64,000 nt of DNA from Deltaproteobacteria bacterium RBG_13_43_22 (GTDB lineage Bacteria; Desulfobacterota; RBG-13-43-22): the NCBI GenBank assembly GCA_001797675.1, contig MGQB01000036.1, positions 93,939-157,938 of the forward strand, read 5' to 3'. The position numbers and the translations under genes are program-made. This document shows, piece by piece, positions 1 to 8,946 of the stretch; within the stretch, counting starts at the first letter, position 1, and each line of letters starts with the position of its first letter. The notes under the pieces are model-generated. The model was not told the origin of the DNA. It made no database searches and saw only the letters and a program-made list of their open reading frames with translations.

Positions 1-95
1 CCCATATCCCTTTTAGTAAAGAGAGAACTTTGAATTTATTGATTATGATAGTCTTGTCTCAAAAAAGGCAATTTCTTAAAATTCTAAATTAAAGA

Positions 96-152
96 GACCT
101 TTAATTAATTTTGAAATCAAATTTCTGGAATATAACGAGGGAAATTTTTAAA
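96..152. repeat. 57-bp intergenic repeat, copy 1
   Basis: This stretch matches 7713-7769 with only about four substitutions over 57 bp. Both copies begin GACCTTT, carry TTTTGAAATCAAA and CTGGAATATAACGAGG, and end AAATTTTTAAA. The match stops abruptly at the left edge. The right edge here coincides with the end of the IS1595 remnant, so the IS appears to have inserted into or beside this copy. Bases 1-95 hold nothing I can recognise. The function is unknown; it could be a relic of an IS end or a dispersed small repeat. Confidence 0.7.
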
Positions 153-153
153 A

Positions 154-1189
154 GTGGAGATTAAGTTTACTCAACTATTTGCCATTTGTTGTGTTTGGCC
201 ACCTATAATCATTTTGCGTGGCACGGGACGACAATCTAGGGCCTGCTCCATAAGCTGGTAGAAGAGTAGGCCACGGGCCTTGGATGTCCGCCTGTTAAAT
301 CTGAACGCAAATTCATCGAGATAGTAATCAAGATGCGGCGCTCTGATCGCACCGTGATAAATGCTAAGCCACCATCGGTCAGGTAAGGAAGCAACACGAT
401 GAACACGTGGCATAACAACATGAGCAGGATCTTCGCTATCCGAGATATTTGTGACAATATGTTTGTAGCCCATCACTTCTATACCGTTTTACTCAGACCA
501 GGCATCCGTTCGAAGCTCGGCTCCCCTTTGCACGTTATCCCTGATGAACCGCCGAAGGCTTGGTGCTGACAAGTCATGAATTTTTAGTATACGATTTCTA
601 CCCGGATCACGACCACGCACTTCAGCCGCTATGGCAATGATCATCTTTCGTTCAGCACCTCGCCCACGAACCTTTTTCCCGACTCCCCCGACGTAGGTTT
701 AATCTACTTCAACCTCCCGGTCAACTGATCCCGTCGGGGGCACACCATCGCACGACGCAGTTTATGCAGCCAAATCCATGCAGTATTATAACTACCAAGA
801 CCAGGGACCCTTTTCAATCCGAGAACACTGGCTCCATGTTTTTGACTCGTCACAAACCACATCGCGAGAAACCACGTCCGAAGTGGTTTGTGACTCCCAT
901 GAAACAAAGTTTCCGCAGTAATGGACGTTTGCCGTTTATATTTTCGGTAAAGAGAAAGACCACGCCCCATCAAGGACGGCTTGTCAGCTTTTTCCGCACA
1001 ACCAGGGCAAAAAAATGCCTTGAGGCCATCGAAGTTTCGCAATATATTCAAGGAAAGCATTTTCGCTGCTAAACCATTTATCAAAATCCTGGATTGTTCC
1101 AGAATAATCAATGCCCGAAACGGGGTGTCTTGGCTTTTCCATGACCACATTCTACATATAGTGGCCGATTAAGTAAAGTGCATACCCAC
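154..1189 (-). mobile_element. IS1595-family insertion sequence, inactivated remnant
   Basis: The element is delimited by imperfect inverted ends: the left end reads GTGGAGATTAAGTTTACT on the plus strand and the right end reads GTGGGTATGCACTTTACT on the minus strand (13 of 18 positions agree). Between them lies a single transposase gene, now broken. The flanks are AT-rich and I see no clean 8-bp target duplication, so the exact boundaries are approximate. It lies next to the 57-bp repeat copy 1. Confidence 0.65.
171..1150 (-). pseudogene. IS1595-family (ISXO2-like) transposase, frameshift plus two in-frame stops
   Basis: Read on the minus strand, the first part carries the N-terminal zinc-ribbon remnant (CPGC) and the region HKPLRTWFLAMWFVTSQ, typical of IS1595 transposases; the last part carries YLDEFAFRFNRR, the conserved C-terminal block. 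In between, the catalytic VDETYVGG motif reads VD-stop-TYVGG near 700, and TDAWSEYNG reads TDAWSE-stop-NG near 490. A one-base frameshift near 716 separates the N-terminal part from the rest. With the catalytic Glu codon turned into TAA, the enzyme cannot be functional. Family assignment is by motif recognition. Confidence 0.85.
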
Positions 1190-1309
1190 TAAAAATATTA
1201 AGTTATTTGGTTTGGCCTTAAACTAAGGGATTTTCTGATTGACCCCTTACATCTAATATTTTATCTGAACCTCCATCAATTCGTAGATTTCCTTCTCTAA
1301 AGAATACTT

Positions 1310-3394
1310 TTATTTCAAGTATATTTTAAAAATCTGTATAGAAGGAGCAGTCATTTCTCCTTTAAATGATAGTACCTTATTGCCATTGACGGTTTTAGAT
1401 TCTATTTTTTCAAGTTTGTGTCGGTCATCTACTAAATAATGCTCATAAGTAATTTTCTGAGATGAATTCCAGGGAAGATTAATTAAATTAATATTAAATT
1501 GGTCGTAAATATTAGGGATACCAAAACTGGAAACGTAAATATGGTAATCATTACATACAAGAGTATTCGATGTCTCATAGTTACTTAAATAACTGTTCAC
1601 GTCATAATTCGAAATAATGACAATTACTTCATTGGGTCTTTTCCCGCTGATAGCGGCAAGGTTCATATGATCGGTGCCTGAGGAGCTTAATCGTGTACTA
1701 CCATAAAGCTGATTAAACCCTTTAAAGGCATAATAAGCGGGCTTACCGTTTCCTTGGCAATCAGTCAGCAAAAAATCATGACATCCACCTTCTCCACCGT
1801 TGAATGTCCCAGTCATAGGTAGTGATAATTGGACTCCTTGCTCAATCATATTAATTAGGACATTAATACTATGTGATGCCACCCAAGCAGTATCTAACTG
1901 TTTATGATAAGATCCAGACGAAAGATCACCAACCATAATAAACCATTCATCATTACCAAGGCGTGGAACCCCATAGAGAGGACTTAATGTTGGATATTTT
2001 TGGAGTTCAGACCTTACAAGTTTATAATTTTCATAATAAAAATAATAAGGATTCGGTGAGTAGGCATGAAATGAAAAGTAATCAACAGGAACATGATTTT
2101 TAGAACAATATTTTAAAAATTTGGTTATCCAAGGACTGAGAACAGGTAAATTATGATTTTCCCGAGCTGCCATTAATGAAGGGGCAACAAGGATAAATTT
2201 TGGATTTATTGCTTTTAAGGCTTTTGCCCAAACAGCATAAGTTTCAAAATAATCTTGCTGGGTCCCCTTCCAGAATTCTACCAATTCTGGTTCATTACCA
2301 AAACGAAATAATTTTACGTTCCATTGATGTCCGTTTCCCCAACCTTGCGTAAGATGTTTTGCAACATTTTGAATATAAGTAGTAAACTTTCTTAGATTAA
2401 TAGGTTTTTTCAAAGGAGCGAATAAAACAATAGGTTCAGCTCCAATATTAAATATGGCCTCAATTTGCTTATCTATGAGTGTAAATTTATATTGAGTCGG
2501 ATCATCTAGATTTGATGGAAATGGCTCATCTGTATCCATTTTTACGATAACCAACCTGAATCCAGCTTCCCTAGTGAGATTGAACCCTGACTGTTCAAAA
2601 TATGGCGCAGTAATAGCGCCAAACAAATAAGGGTTGAATGTACCCATTTCTTTTGAATAATCAATTGAAATAGTCGCCGTATACTTTTTATTATTTTCTT
2701 GTTTTACGAAACATTTTTTTAATGTGTGGTCCAACTTTTTAATATTAGTAGGGATTCCTAATTTTTCCATATTCATATAAAGCACATCAATTTTATTATA
2801 AACTTCCCCGGGTTTTCCGTCTTTCTTCATCTTCATAATATATTGAAGTAATTCGGGAGTTACTATCTTTTTAACCTCCTCCCCTTTCCCTGAATTTGCT
2901 AACAATATTGCCCACGCCTCTAAGACCTTTATCCTTTTTTCAATGTTCTCATTGTTGGTCGCTTTCTGGTTGATTTCCTTAACAGTTTTTTGTATTTCTT
3001 CCGGAGTTATAATTTCGGTTTTTGATATTATTTTCGGTAATCCTAATTTTTCCATCTTTACATAAAGCTTATCAAGTTGATTAAAAGCTTGATTGGCTTT
3101 TCCGTTATTCTTCATCTTCATAATATTTTGAAGTAATTCAGGAGTTACTATCTGTTTAACCTCCTCCCCTTTCCCTGAATTTGCTAATAATATTGCCCAC
3201 GCCTCTAAGACCTTTATCCTTTTTTCAATGTTCTCATTGTTGGTCACTTTCTGGTTCATTTCCTTAACAGTTTTTTGTATTTCTTCCGGAGTTATAATTT
3301 TGTCAGTAGGTTGTGAAAAACTTTTAATGGAAGATATTGACATTAAAATCAAAAATAGAATTGTTAAATAATGAATTAACAACTTGTTTAACAT
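1310..3394 (-). CDS. Secreted GH39-like glycoside hydrolase with duplicated N-terminal helical module
   Basis: This 694-residue protein starts with a signal peptide (about residues 1-27). Two near-identical tandem modules of about 94 residues follow (about 31-126 and 127-220), each starting IITPEEIQKTVKE and containing EAWAILLANSGKGEEVK. The rest (about 235-694) looks like a (beta/alpha)8 glycosidase of clan A, closest to GH39. RFGNEPE (E368) fits the acid/base, and NDEW (E483) fits the nucleophile; both are inferred from family knowledge. It would cut or remodel a glycan outside the cytoplasm, perhaps the locus product. Its start overlaps the stop of the upstream membrane glycosyltransferase by 7 bp, so the two are probably cotranscribed. 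The substrate is unknown. Confidence 0.7.
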   Translation of the reverse strand: MLNKLLIHYLTILFLILMSISSIKSFSQPTDKIITPEEIQKTVKEMNQKVTNNENIEKRIKVLEAWAILLANSGKGEEVKQIVTPELLQNIMKMKNNGKANQAFNQLDKLYVKMEKLGLPKIISKTEIITPEEIQKTVKEINQKATNNENIEKRIKVLEAWAILLANSGKGEEVKKIVTPELLQYIMKMKKDGKPGEVYNKIDVLYMNMEKLGIPTNIKKLDHTLKKCFVKQENNKKYTATISIDYSKEMGTFNPYLFGAITAPYFEQSGFNLTREAGFRLVIVKMDTDEPFPSNLDDPTQYKFTLIDKQIEAIFNIGAEPIVLFAPLKKPINLRKFTTYIQNVAKHLTQGWGNGHQWNVKLFRFGNEPELVEFWKGTQQDYFETYAVWAKALKAINPKFILVAPSLMAARENHNLPVLSPWITKFLKYCSKNHVPVDYFSFHAYSPNPYYFYYENYKLVRSELQKYPTLSPLYGVPRLGNDEWFIMVGDLSSGSYHKQLDTAWVASHSINVLINMIEQGVQLSLPMTGTFNGGEGGCHDFLLTDCQGNGKPAYYAFKGFNQLYGSTRLSSSGTDHMNLAAISGKRPNEVIVIISNYDVNSYLSNYETSNTLVCNDYHIYVSSFGIPNIYDQFNINLINLPWNSSQKITYEHYLVDDRHKLEKIESKTVNGNKVLSFKGEMTAPSIQIFKIYLK

Positions 3395-4707
3395 GTTAAA
3401 TTCTTTTTCTTTTTAAATAATATTTTATAAAAATAATTTACCATAAAAAATAGTCCATTAGACCCAATAAGTATTAAACAGGGAATAATGGCTCCTTTAT
3501 ATCTATAATGCCCAACATGGGTAAATGAATAAACCCCCGAGTAGGTAAGGAAAAAAAAATAGAACAATAATAGTATTTTCCATTTTTTAATGGATACAAT
3601 GATTCCAATAATGGCTAATAGAATTAAAATACCTTGAGGCCATCGCATAAGAGTTTTGAATTTCGCAGCTTTTTCAGTAACCAAATCGTTAGGAGGGAAC
3701 CACCAAAAATAATATAATTTCTTAACAGTTAACATAAGAAATGTTGTCGGATTTTCTTTTATAAAACGAAAAGCTTCCTTGGATAGAATAGTATCCCTTT
3801 CAATCTCAGTGAAAGGATGTAAAGGATTTTCTTTATATGGAAATATACTGAACATATGCTTACCGGAGGGCAATAAATCGGTCCCAGTTGCGTTGGGATT
3901 ATTTCCGATCCAGAAGTTTTGCCCGGCCAATGTCCTGATTAATACAAATTTATTATGTACCAAATAATTTCTAACGGTCCATGGTAAAATTACTGTTAAG
4001 GTTAACGTAGAAATAATAATAATACGTTTTATATTAATCCGGTAAGTTCCGTTAGCATTTAACCATATCCAAATTAATATCAACGGAAATGATAATATTA
4101 TGATAGGTGTAACCAATGCCGTTATACCTATAAGTAATCCGGACAGTATTTGATTTCGGACTGATGGTTGTTCAATAATTTTATATAAAAATAGTATGGA
4201 TAGAGATAAAAAAAAGACCTCAAAAATTGCTGGATTTATTGTGGCCGAATGATGAATAAAAAGTGGATATACTGCCATCCCCAAAGAGGCCAAGATAGCC
4301 GTTTCATTTTCAAATATTTTTAATCCGAGGTAATAAATTATTAAACAAGTAAATGCAGAAATAATAGATTGAATTATTTGAATTGATAGAAAAGAAATGG
4401 CGTTCTGACTAAAATAATAAAAAAAGGCAATAAAGAAAGGATAAATGGGTGCTTGATTAGACGAAGGGACATATGGTCCCCCGCTGATACTAATGCTGTA
4501 ACCATGACCGCCTATCAGTGACCTGGCTAACAATCCATATTCGACATCTTCAGGATCTATATAACTTTTATTAATGATAATATAAGCTATTCTGATAATT
4601 AAGGCCAATAAAAATATACTAGTTAAAAAATAGATATTGGTGTTTTTGATTAAGTTATTGTTAAAATTAAATTTAATTCTAATATTATTTTCTTTTGTAT
4701 TAAACAT
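3388..4707 (-). CDS. GT-C membrane glycosyltransferase (PMT/ArnT-like)
   Basis: A 439-residue polytopic membrane protein with about ten hydrophobic segments. The first periplasmic loop carries an acidic DPEDVEYGLLARSL motif, and a later loop contains FWIGNNPNATGT, features of dolichol/undecaprenyl-phosphate-sugar-dependent GT-C enzymes (PMT_2 family). It would transfer a sugar from a lipid-phosphate donor to a glycan or lipid on the periplasmic side. The longest frame begins with GTG at 4710; the ATG at 4707 is preferred. It overlaps the downstream glycosidase gene by 7 bp. It is a clear paralogue of the gene at 6290-7684, from which it is separated by IS5 debris, so the pair probably arose by duplication. 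Acceptor unknown. Confidence 0.75.
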   Translation of the reverse strand: MFNTKENNIRIKFNFNNNLIKNTNIYFLTSIFLLALIIRIAYIIINKSYIDPEDVEYGLLARSLIGGHGYSISISGGPYVPSSNQAPIYPFFIAFFYYFSQNAISFLSIQIIQSIISAFTCLIIYYLGLKIFENETAILASLGMAVYPLFIHHSATINPAIFEVFFLSLSILFLYKIIEQPSVRNQILSGLLIGITALVTPIIILSFPLILIWIWLNANGTYRINIKRIIIISTLTLTVILPWTVRNYLVHNKFVLIRTLAGQNFWIGNNPNATGTDLLPSGKHMFSIFPYKENPLHPFTEIERDTILSKEAFRFIKENPTTFLMLTVKKLYYFWWFPPNDLVTEKAAKFKTLMRWPQGILILLAIIGIIVSIKKWKILLLFYFFFLTYSGVYSFTHVGHYRYKGAIIPCLILIGSNGLFFMVNYFYKILFKKKKNLTC

Positions 4708-4740
4708 CACTACTATCCCAACGGTAAATTTTTAACTGAG

Positions 4741-4764
4741 AGCTTTGAATTAATGGTTTCGAGG
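4741..4764. repeat. Short intergenic repeat AGCTTTGAATTAATGGT, copy 1
   Basis: The 17-base core here is identical at 63668-63684, and the following bases are similar. A 15-base part (AATTAATGGTTTCGA) recurs at 58798-58812. All three lie between genes. This may be a remnant of mobile-element ends; its function is unknown. Confidence 0.4.
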
Positions 4765-4776
4765 TTAAATGATATC

Positions 4777-4800
4777 AAAAGAGAGCTTTAAAAAACTCTC
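4777..4800 (-). terminator. Possible Rho-independent terminator at IS5 end
   Basis: On the minus strand the sequence GAGAGTTTTTTAAAGCTCTC forms a short stem (GAGAG/CTCTC plus three A-T pairs with a bulge) followed by TTTT. It lies just after the transposase remnant, so it could end transcription coming from the IS. The stem is weak, and it may instead be part of the IS terminal inverted repeat. Confidence 0.3.
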
Positions 4801-4874
4801 CTTTTATTAATGAGGTATTCTCTTTCATCCCGTAAAACGGCTGCTCATCTCGAGTTACCCCATCAGAGTCTATG

Positions 4875-6088
4875 TCACTTCGAAACTTCACCGGCGTCCC
4901 ATTTTATTTTTGTTCCCTTCCGTTGTCCCTCGCTTCTGCCTCTTCCTCTATTTTCTCCGTGCTCTTCGGGCTGACTGCCGATTTCACCCATCTGACATGT
5001 ATCGCCATCCCTCCCTTGATCGAACGAGAGCATTGCATCCATGACATTCTTGAAGAGACTGGTAAACCGTGCCGATAAGCTCCTTGATGTAAATGACTAA
5101 AACCAAAATACTGCTCAATGATGTACCTTTTTTTGGATATCTTTTTATTTCGTTCTTTTTCATATTCGGTAAATTTGGCCGTGGTTGTATCCTTCCTCAT
5201 AATCCCGTCTTTGATCTGATTCAGACTGAGGAAGGTGCGATTAGGTTCCCCGAAATAACCCTTATCGGCATATATGATTTTAATCGGCTGTTCCGTATGA
5301 CAACTGGCCGCCGCACATAGGGGAAGATAAAGAGAATCATTATGTGATGCCGGAGCAAGTTCCGTTGTCAAGACAAATCCATTATTGACGTCTACTGATG
5401 CATGTTCTTTTAGACCATAATGGGGAACATCATTTTAACTGTCCAATCAGATTCTAAGTCCCTGGAGAATTTTAGAGGGGTACCATTCTTATTCACTTGA
5501 CCTTCAGGCGTGGCTCTTTCTTCTCTTTGTTTTTCCAACTCTTCGTTGCTTAACGAATGACTGGCGGATTGAATCAACCGGGCATCTATAGCTATCCCTT
5601 CGTTGATCGTTAATCCCTTTTGGGAAGACTGCTGTAACACCTCATTATTGATCCAGGTCATCGCCTCTTTCGACAACCGACTCCAAAATCGGGAAAAAGT
5701 AGAATGATCTGGTGATGAAGCATCAACGGAGTATAGGCATCGGTTCCCTCCTCCTACCTCCCCACTACGTAATAATCCCTCAACCGCTCCTCCACTTTGG
5801 ACCAGTCTATCACTCGGTTGATTCGGTCCATGGTTTTCAAACTTCGCTTCTTCTCCATAGAACTACTAAACGCTATATCCAAAAAGCTGATATTCTTATT
5901 CCACTTCTTACAGCCCATTTCTCTCCCTTGTATTGGTTTTGGTGGAGAAATCTTATTGAAGCTCCCTGCACCAAGGTGCAGGGAATCTTCCAGGCAAGGA
6001 AAGGGTTTATTTGTTGTAGTTCGCTCGCTAACCCACGCAGCAAGCTGCGGGGAATGCGCTCGCTATTCCTGTTCAATTTATGCTTCAT
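4875..6088 (-). pseudogene. IS5-family transposase with stop, deletion, frameshifts and REP insertion
   Basis: Reading the minus strand from an ATG at 6088, the frame starts MKHKLN, is broken by a 121-bp insertion (5956-6076), and resumes with KISPPKP and the IS5 N-terminal block IDWSKVEERLRDYY. A TAG stop follows near 5757. An internal deletion has joined LMLHHQ to the SPDHSTFSRF block near 5725. The DDE core is recognisable (INEGIAIDARLI; YADKGYFGEPNRTFL; KKRYIIEQYFGFSHLH). There is a one-base deletion near 5435 (TVKNDVPHYG restored in the other frame) and another near 5070. It is non-functional. The C-terminal frame would end at 4875. Confidence 0.85.
5956..6076. repeat. 121-bp REP/REPIN-like mobile repeat, copy 1 (inside IS5 transposase)
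   Basis: This unit is identical at about 119 of 121 positions to 8798-8918. It contains two hairpins: TCCCTGCACC-AA-GGTGCAGGGA framed by GAAG/CTTC, and a second centred on GCAGC-AA-GCTGC framed by repeated CGCTCGCT words. The ends read TTGAA and TTCAA. The surrounding IS5 frame can be rebuilt by removing it, which shows an insertion into an ATTCAA target. Elements of this shape are usually mobilised by Y1 (TnpA-REP) transposases acting in trans; none is encoded in this window. Confidence 0.8.
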
Positions 6089-6289
6089 TGTTAAGTTATT
6101 TCAATAATATATTTTATTTTAACTTTTTTTATCTTCTAATTAAACTTTTTGTGGTCTTCCTATCCTGCTTCTTCTCCAACTTTGGGACGGTGATGCAAAG
6201 GTCTCACATTGTCTAGTTTTTGGGGTCCATCTCATAGGTCTTTGAAAAGTTCAAGAGTTCAATAATTAAAATATCATGTTTTTTTTATA

Positions 6290-7684
6290 TTATTTTCTTT
6301 TAAAATGACGAAATGCAATTCTATCCGATATAGCACTTATCGTATATGATGAAAATATTATTAAATATGGTTCTATAGGCATTCTAAACCTAAGATGCCC
6401 TACAAAAAAAATAGAATATAACCCTGTTATCGAAAGAATAATAAAAAATAAAAGAATTGTATCTGTAAAATATTTTTTTAATGAGAAAATAAATCCAATA
6501 ATACAGCTTAAAAGAAATATCCCATAAGGAAACTTGAGTATTTTTTTTAATTGTTTGACATCTTTTGAAATAATATTGTCAGGTGGAAACCAAAGAAAAT
6601 AGATAAATTTCTTAAAAAATATTTTAAGTGTCGGAATGGGGTTATTTTTAATATAGGAGATTGCAATTTTATAAAGTTCTTTATCTTTGTCCATCTCATA
6701 ATTTTTTAATCCTTCATAAAAGGAATTTGGTAATATTGAATCCATTGATTCACCTGTCTGCAGGAAAAAGGTTCCTGTCGCTTTTGGATTATTCCCAATC
6801 CATAAATTAAGCCCTGCTGTTGATTTCATGAGGGGAAACGACCCAAAAACCAAATAATTCCTTGCGATCCAGGGTGAAACAAATAAAATAGCAATTAAGA
6901 ATATGAATAAGGTCCTTTTAAACTTATCATTCCTTTTTACCTGAATTAAGAAAATCCACAAAAAAATAAAAGGCATGGCTGGAACAATAACATTCGAATT
7001 AAGGAGAGTAATACCAATTAAACAACCGGAGATCACACTATTTTTAAAAGAGGGGTTTTCTTTAAAAATAAATAAATAAAGTACTGATAAAGAAAACCAA
7101 AATGTAAAAATCGATTCAGGAACAATCTTTATCGAATATAAAACAAATACCGGGTAAAAAGCCGAAATAAATCCTGCAACTATGGCAGCCTTTTTATTGA
7201 ATATTTTTAAAGCGATAAGATAAATAACGATACAAGTTAAAGAGGAAATTATGGCTTGCAGAAATTTAATAATCCAATAAGAAAAAGGGTTTGTTGAAAA
7301 ATAAAAAAATATAGAAAGAAATAAAGGATAGAATGGAAGCTGATTGGCTGAAGGTCTGTATTGTCCCGTTTGTTTAAATTTGATAAAATCGGCCATTTGG
7401 GTGTTTCCATCAGAAATGAAACTATCTGAATGTATTTTTTGTTTTCCATTTTTTTCAGTTAAAGATTGTTTATTAAATTCATTAATAGGAACACTATAAC
7501 CTTTCCCTTTGATTATCGATCTTGCAATAACCCCATATTCAAAATCTCGATTTACATTAGATCCTTTAAATATAAGGCTGCTGCTTCCTAATGCGATTAA
7601 TCTTAATATTAAGGCTATAATAAATAGAGTAATTACAATTATTTTATTATTTTTATTAAGTATAGAAACATATATTGAAAACAT
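6290..7684 (-). CDS. GT-C membrane glycosyltransferase (PMT/ArnT-like), paralogue
   Basis: A 464-residue polytopic membrane protein of the same family as the one at 3388-4707. The acidic first-loop motif DFEYGVIARSIIKGKGYS, the YRPSANQLPFYPLF block and LWIGNNPKATGT all align with that paralogue. An extra hydrophilic stretch of about 30 residues (about 65-95) sits in the first periplasmic loop, just after the catalytic acidic motif, and may alter acceptor choice. The predicted role is transfer of a sugar from an undecaprenyl-phosphate donor outside the membrane. Upstream lies repeat copy 2, and downstream the IS5 remnant, so this gene now stands between mobile-element debris and may depend on its own promoter. 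Substrates are unknown. Confidence 0.75.
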   Translation of the reverse strand: MFSIYVSILNKNNKIIVITLFIIALILRLIALGSSSLIFKGSNVNRDFEYGVIARSIIKGKGYSVPINEFNKQSLTEKNGKQKIHSDSFISDGNTQMADFIKFKQTGQYRPSANQLPFYPLFLSIFFYFSTNPFSYWIIKFLQAIISSLTCIVIYLIALKIFNKKAAIVAGFISAFYPVFVLYSIKIVPESIFTFWFSLSVLYLFIFKENPSFKNSVISGCLIGITLLNSNVIVPAMPFIFLWIFLIQVKRNDKFKRTLFIFLIAILFVSPWIARNYLVFGSFPLMKSTAGLNLWIGNNPKATGTFFLQTGESMDSILPNSFYEGLKNYEMDKDKELYKIAISYIKNNPIPTLKIFFKKFIYFLWFPPDNIISKDVKQLKKILKFPYGIFLLSCIIGFIFSLKKYFTDTILLFFIILSITGLYSIFFVGHLRFRMPIEPYLIIFSSYTISAISDRIAFRHFKRK

Positions 7685-7712
7685 AGGATAACTTATTTTT
7701 GTTTATGAATAA

Positions 7713-7769
7713 GACCTTTGATTAATTTTGAAATCAAACTTCTGGAATATAACGAGGTAAATTTTTAAA
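7713..7769. repeat. 57-bp intergenic repeat, copy 2
   Basis: Second copy of the repeat at 96-152, about 30 bp upstream of the GT-C gene start and therefore possibly within its promoter region. Beyond it, AAAAATATTA at 7788-7797 also matches sequence just right of the IS1595 remnant (1191-1200), which suggests that both copies once extended further. The rest of 7770-7937 contains no gene I can support. Confidence 0.65.
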
Positions 7770-8003
7770 TAATAGTCCTTCGGGTGAAAAATATTACTTC
7801 ATTGGAAGCATTTGTAAGACAGAATCAATCCCTTTATCCCACTTCCACCTTCTATCCTCTTTCCCAAGCCATAGCTTTCTGAGTTTTTTTCTCCTCTGCC
7901 AACAGTACCCGTTTTATTAAAGGCCATCACCCGGGGGTGGGCCCCAGTAGTTGGACAACCTGAACATGTGAATAAGCTTTAAGTTTTGTTTTTATTACAG
8001 GTC

Positions 8004-8528
8004 TCAGGCTGCCTGGATCACTGGAGCAGTTAAGCCATGATATACCTCATCCGGGGTTAGAATATCAAATGTTTGGTGGGGGCGTTCCTGGTTGTAGAAC
8101 CGGAACCACTCCTCCAGCCCACTCCGTAGTGCGGAACCGTTGTCGAAACTCCGCAGATAACGGCCACCAGAAACATGAAGCCCCGGGCCATAGGGATATA
8201 AGTGATATCTGCCGCCCACACCTGGTCGGGATAGTCAATGACCAGATCCCGGAGCAAGTAGGGATAGATTTTATGCTCCGGCCCCATCAAACGCATCAGC
8301 CGTTGAATATGCTTCCGGTTAAAGCGATAGCCCAGTCTTCGCAAATGTCGGGTCATGGAGCGAGATCCGTAAAAAGGCGTCTTTCAGGTATTGCTCTTCG
8401 ATCAAACGCATCAGGGCCAGGTCCTGCGAGTCTATTTCGACCGGTTTATAATACAGCGACGACCGGCTGTGGTCTAACAGCCGGCACTGCCGGGAGACGC
8501 TCACTTGGGGATCTTGAAAGTTGATCAT
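8004..8528 (-). pseudogene. IS3-family OrfB (integrase-type transposase), internally deleted
   Basis: The N-terminal part (SRSSLYYKPVE) is followed by a one-base frameshift near 8385. The frame then continues SMTRHLRRLGYRFNRK and RLMRLM, loses about a dozen residues usually present before PEHKIYPYLL, and shows the first DDE block QVWAADITYIPMARGFM. The sequence then jumps directly to RSFDNGSALRSGLEEW and the C-terminal NQERPHQTFD block. The second catalytic Asp and the Glu are therefore deleted and the enzyme must be dead. Confidence 0.85.
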
Positions 8529-8548
8529 TTGCTTTCGTTGCTTTTGGC

Positions 8549-8946
8549 TTAAAGACTTAGCTTCTTGGCTAAAAAATCGCCTTCCACCTCAATCATTCCG
8601 ATCTGACGATACAACTCGTCGATTTGGGCTTCCTGATCTTGATGGGACTTTTGGCCCTTGTCAAAAAGTTCTGCCGCCCCCTCCACCAGGGCTTGTTTCC
8701 ATTTGGTGATCATGGTGGGGTGAACGCCAAAACGGATAGTCAATTCGGAGACAGTGGCCTCGTTTTTTAGGGCCGCCAAAGCAACTTTAGCTTTAAATTG
8801 AAGCTCCCTGCACCAAGGTGCAGGGAATCTTCCAGGCAAGGAAAAGGTTTATTTGTTGTAGTCCGCTCGCTAACCCACGCAGCAAGCTGCGGGGAATGCG
8901 CTCGCTATTCCTGTTCAAGGGTGTGTTGTTTTCGTTTCTTGCTCAT
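8549..8946 (-). pseudogene. IS3-family OrfA, interrupted by REP-like insertion
   Basis: The original start is the ATG at 8946, coding MSKKRKQHTLE. The frame is then cut by the 121-bp repeat (8798-8918) and resumes as FKAKVALAALKNEATVSEL, the helix-turn-helix of IS3 OrfA, with FGVHPTMITKWKQAL following. The C-terminal part is leucine-zipper-like. The intact 96-codon frame that remains uses bases of the insertion as an artificial N-terminus and is not the native protein. Confidence 0.85.
8798..8918. repeat. 121-bp REP/REPIN-like mobile repeat, copy 2 (inside IS3 OrfA)
   Basis: Same element as at 5956-6076, with two substitutions. Removing it restores the OrfA reading across the codons for HTLE and FKAK, so the empty target read AAATTCAAGGG. 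Target and orientation relative to the transposase are the same as in copy 1. Confidence 0.8.

Larger units (their letters stand above)
4781..6206 (-). mobile_element. IS5-family insertion sequence, heavily decayed
   Basis: The element contains a broken IS5-type transposase gene. Its right end, read inward on the minus strand, begins GAGACCTTTGCATCACCG (around 6189-6206). The left boundary is uncertain; GAGAGCTTTAAAAAACTCTC at 4781-4800 is the likeliest degenerate counterpart. The element separates two paralogous membrane glycosyltransferase genes. A 121-bp REP-like element has inserted near the start of its transposase gene. Bases 6207-6289 hold only AT-rich sequence. Confidence 0.6.

Noticed and set aside
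7770..7937. Possible transposase-tail text (AEEKKTQKAMAWERG) left of IS3
   Set aside because: Too short, interrupted by stops and not assignable to a family.
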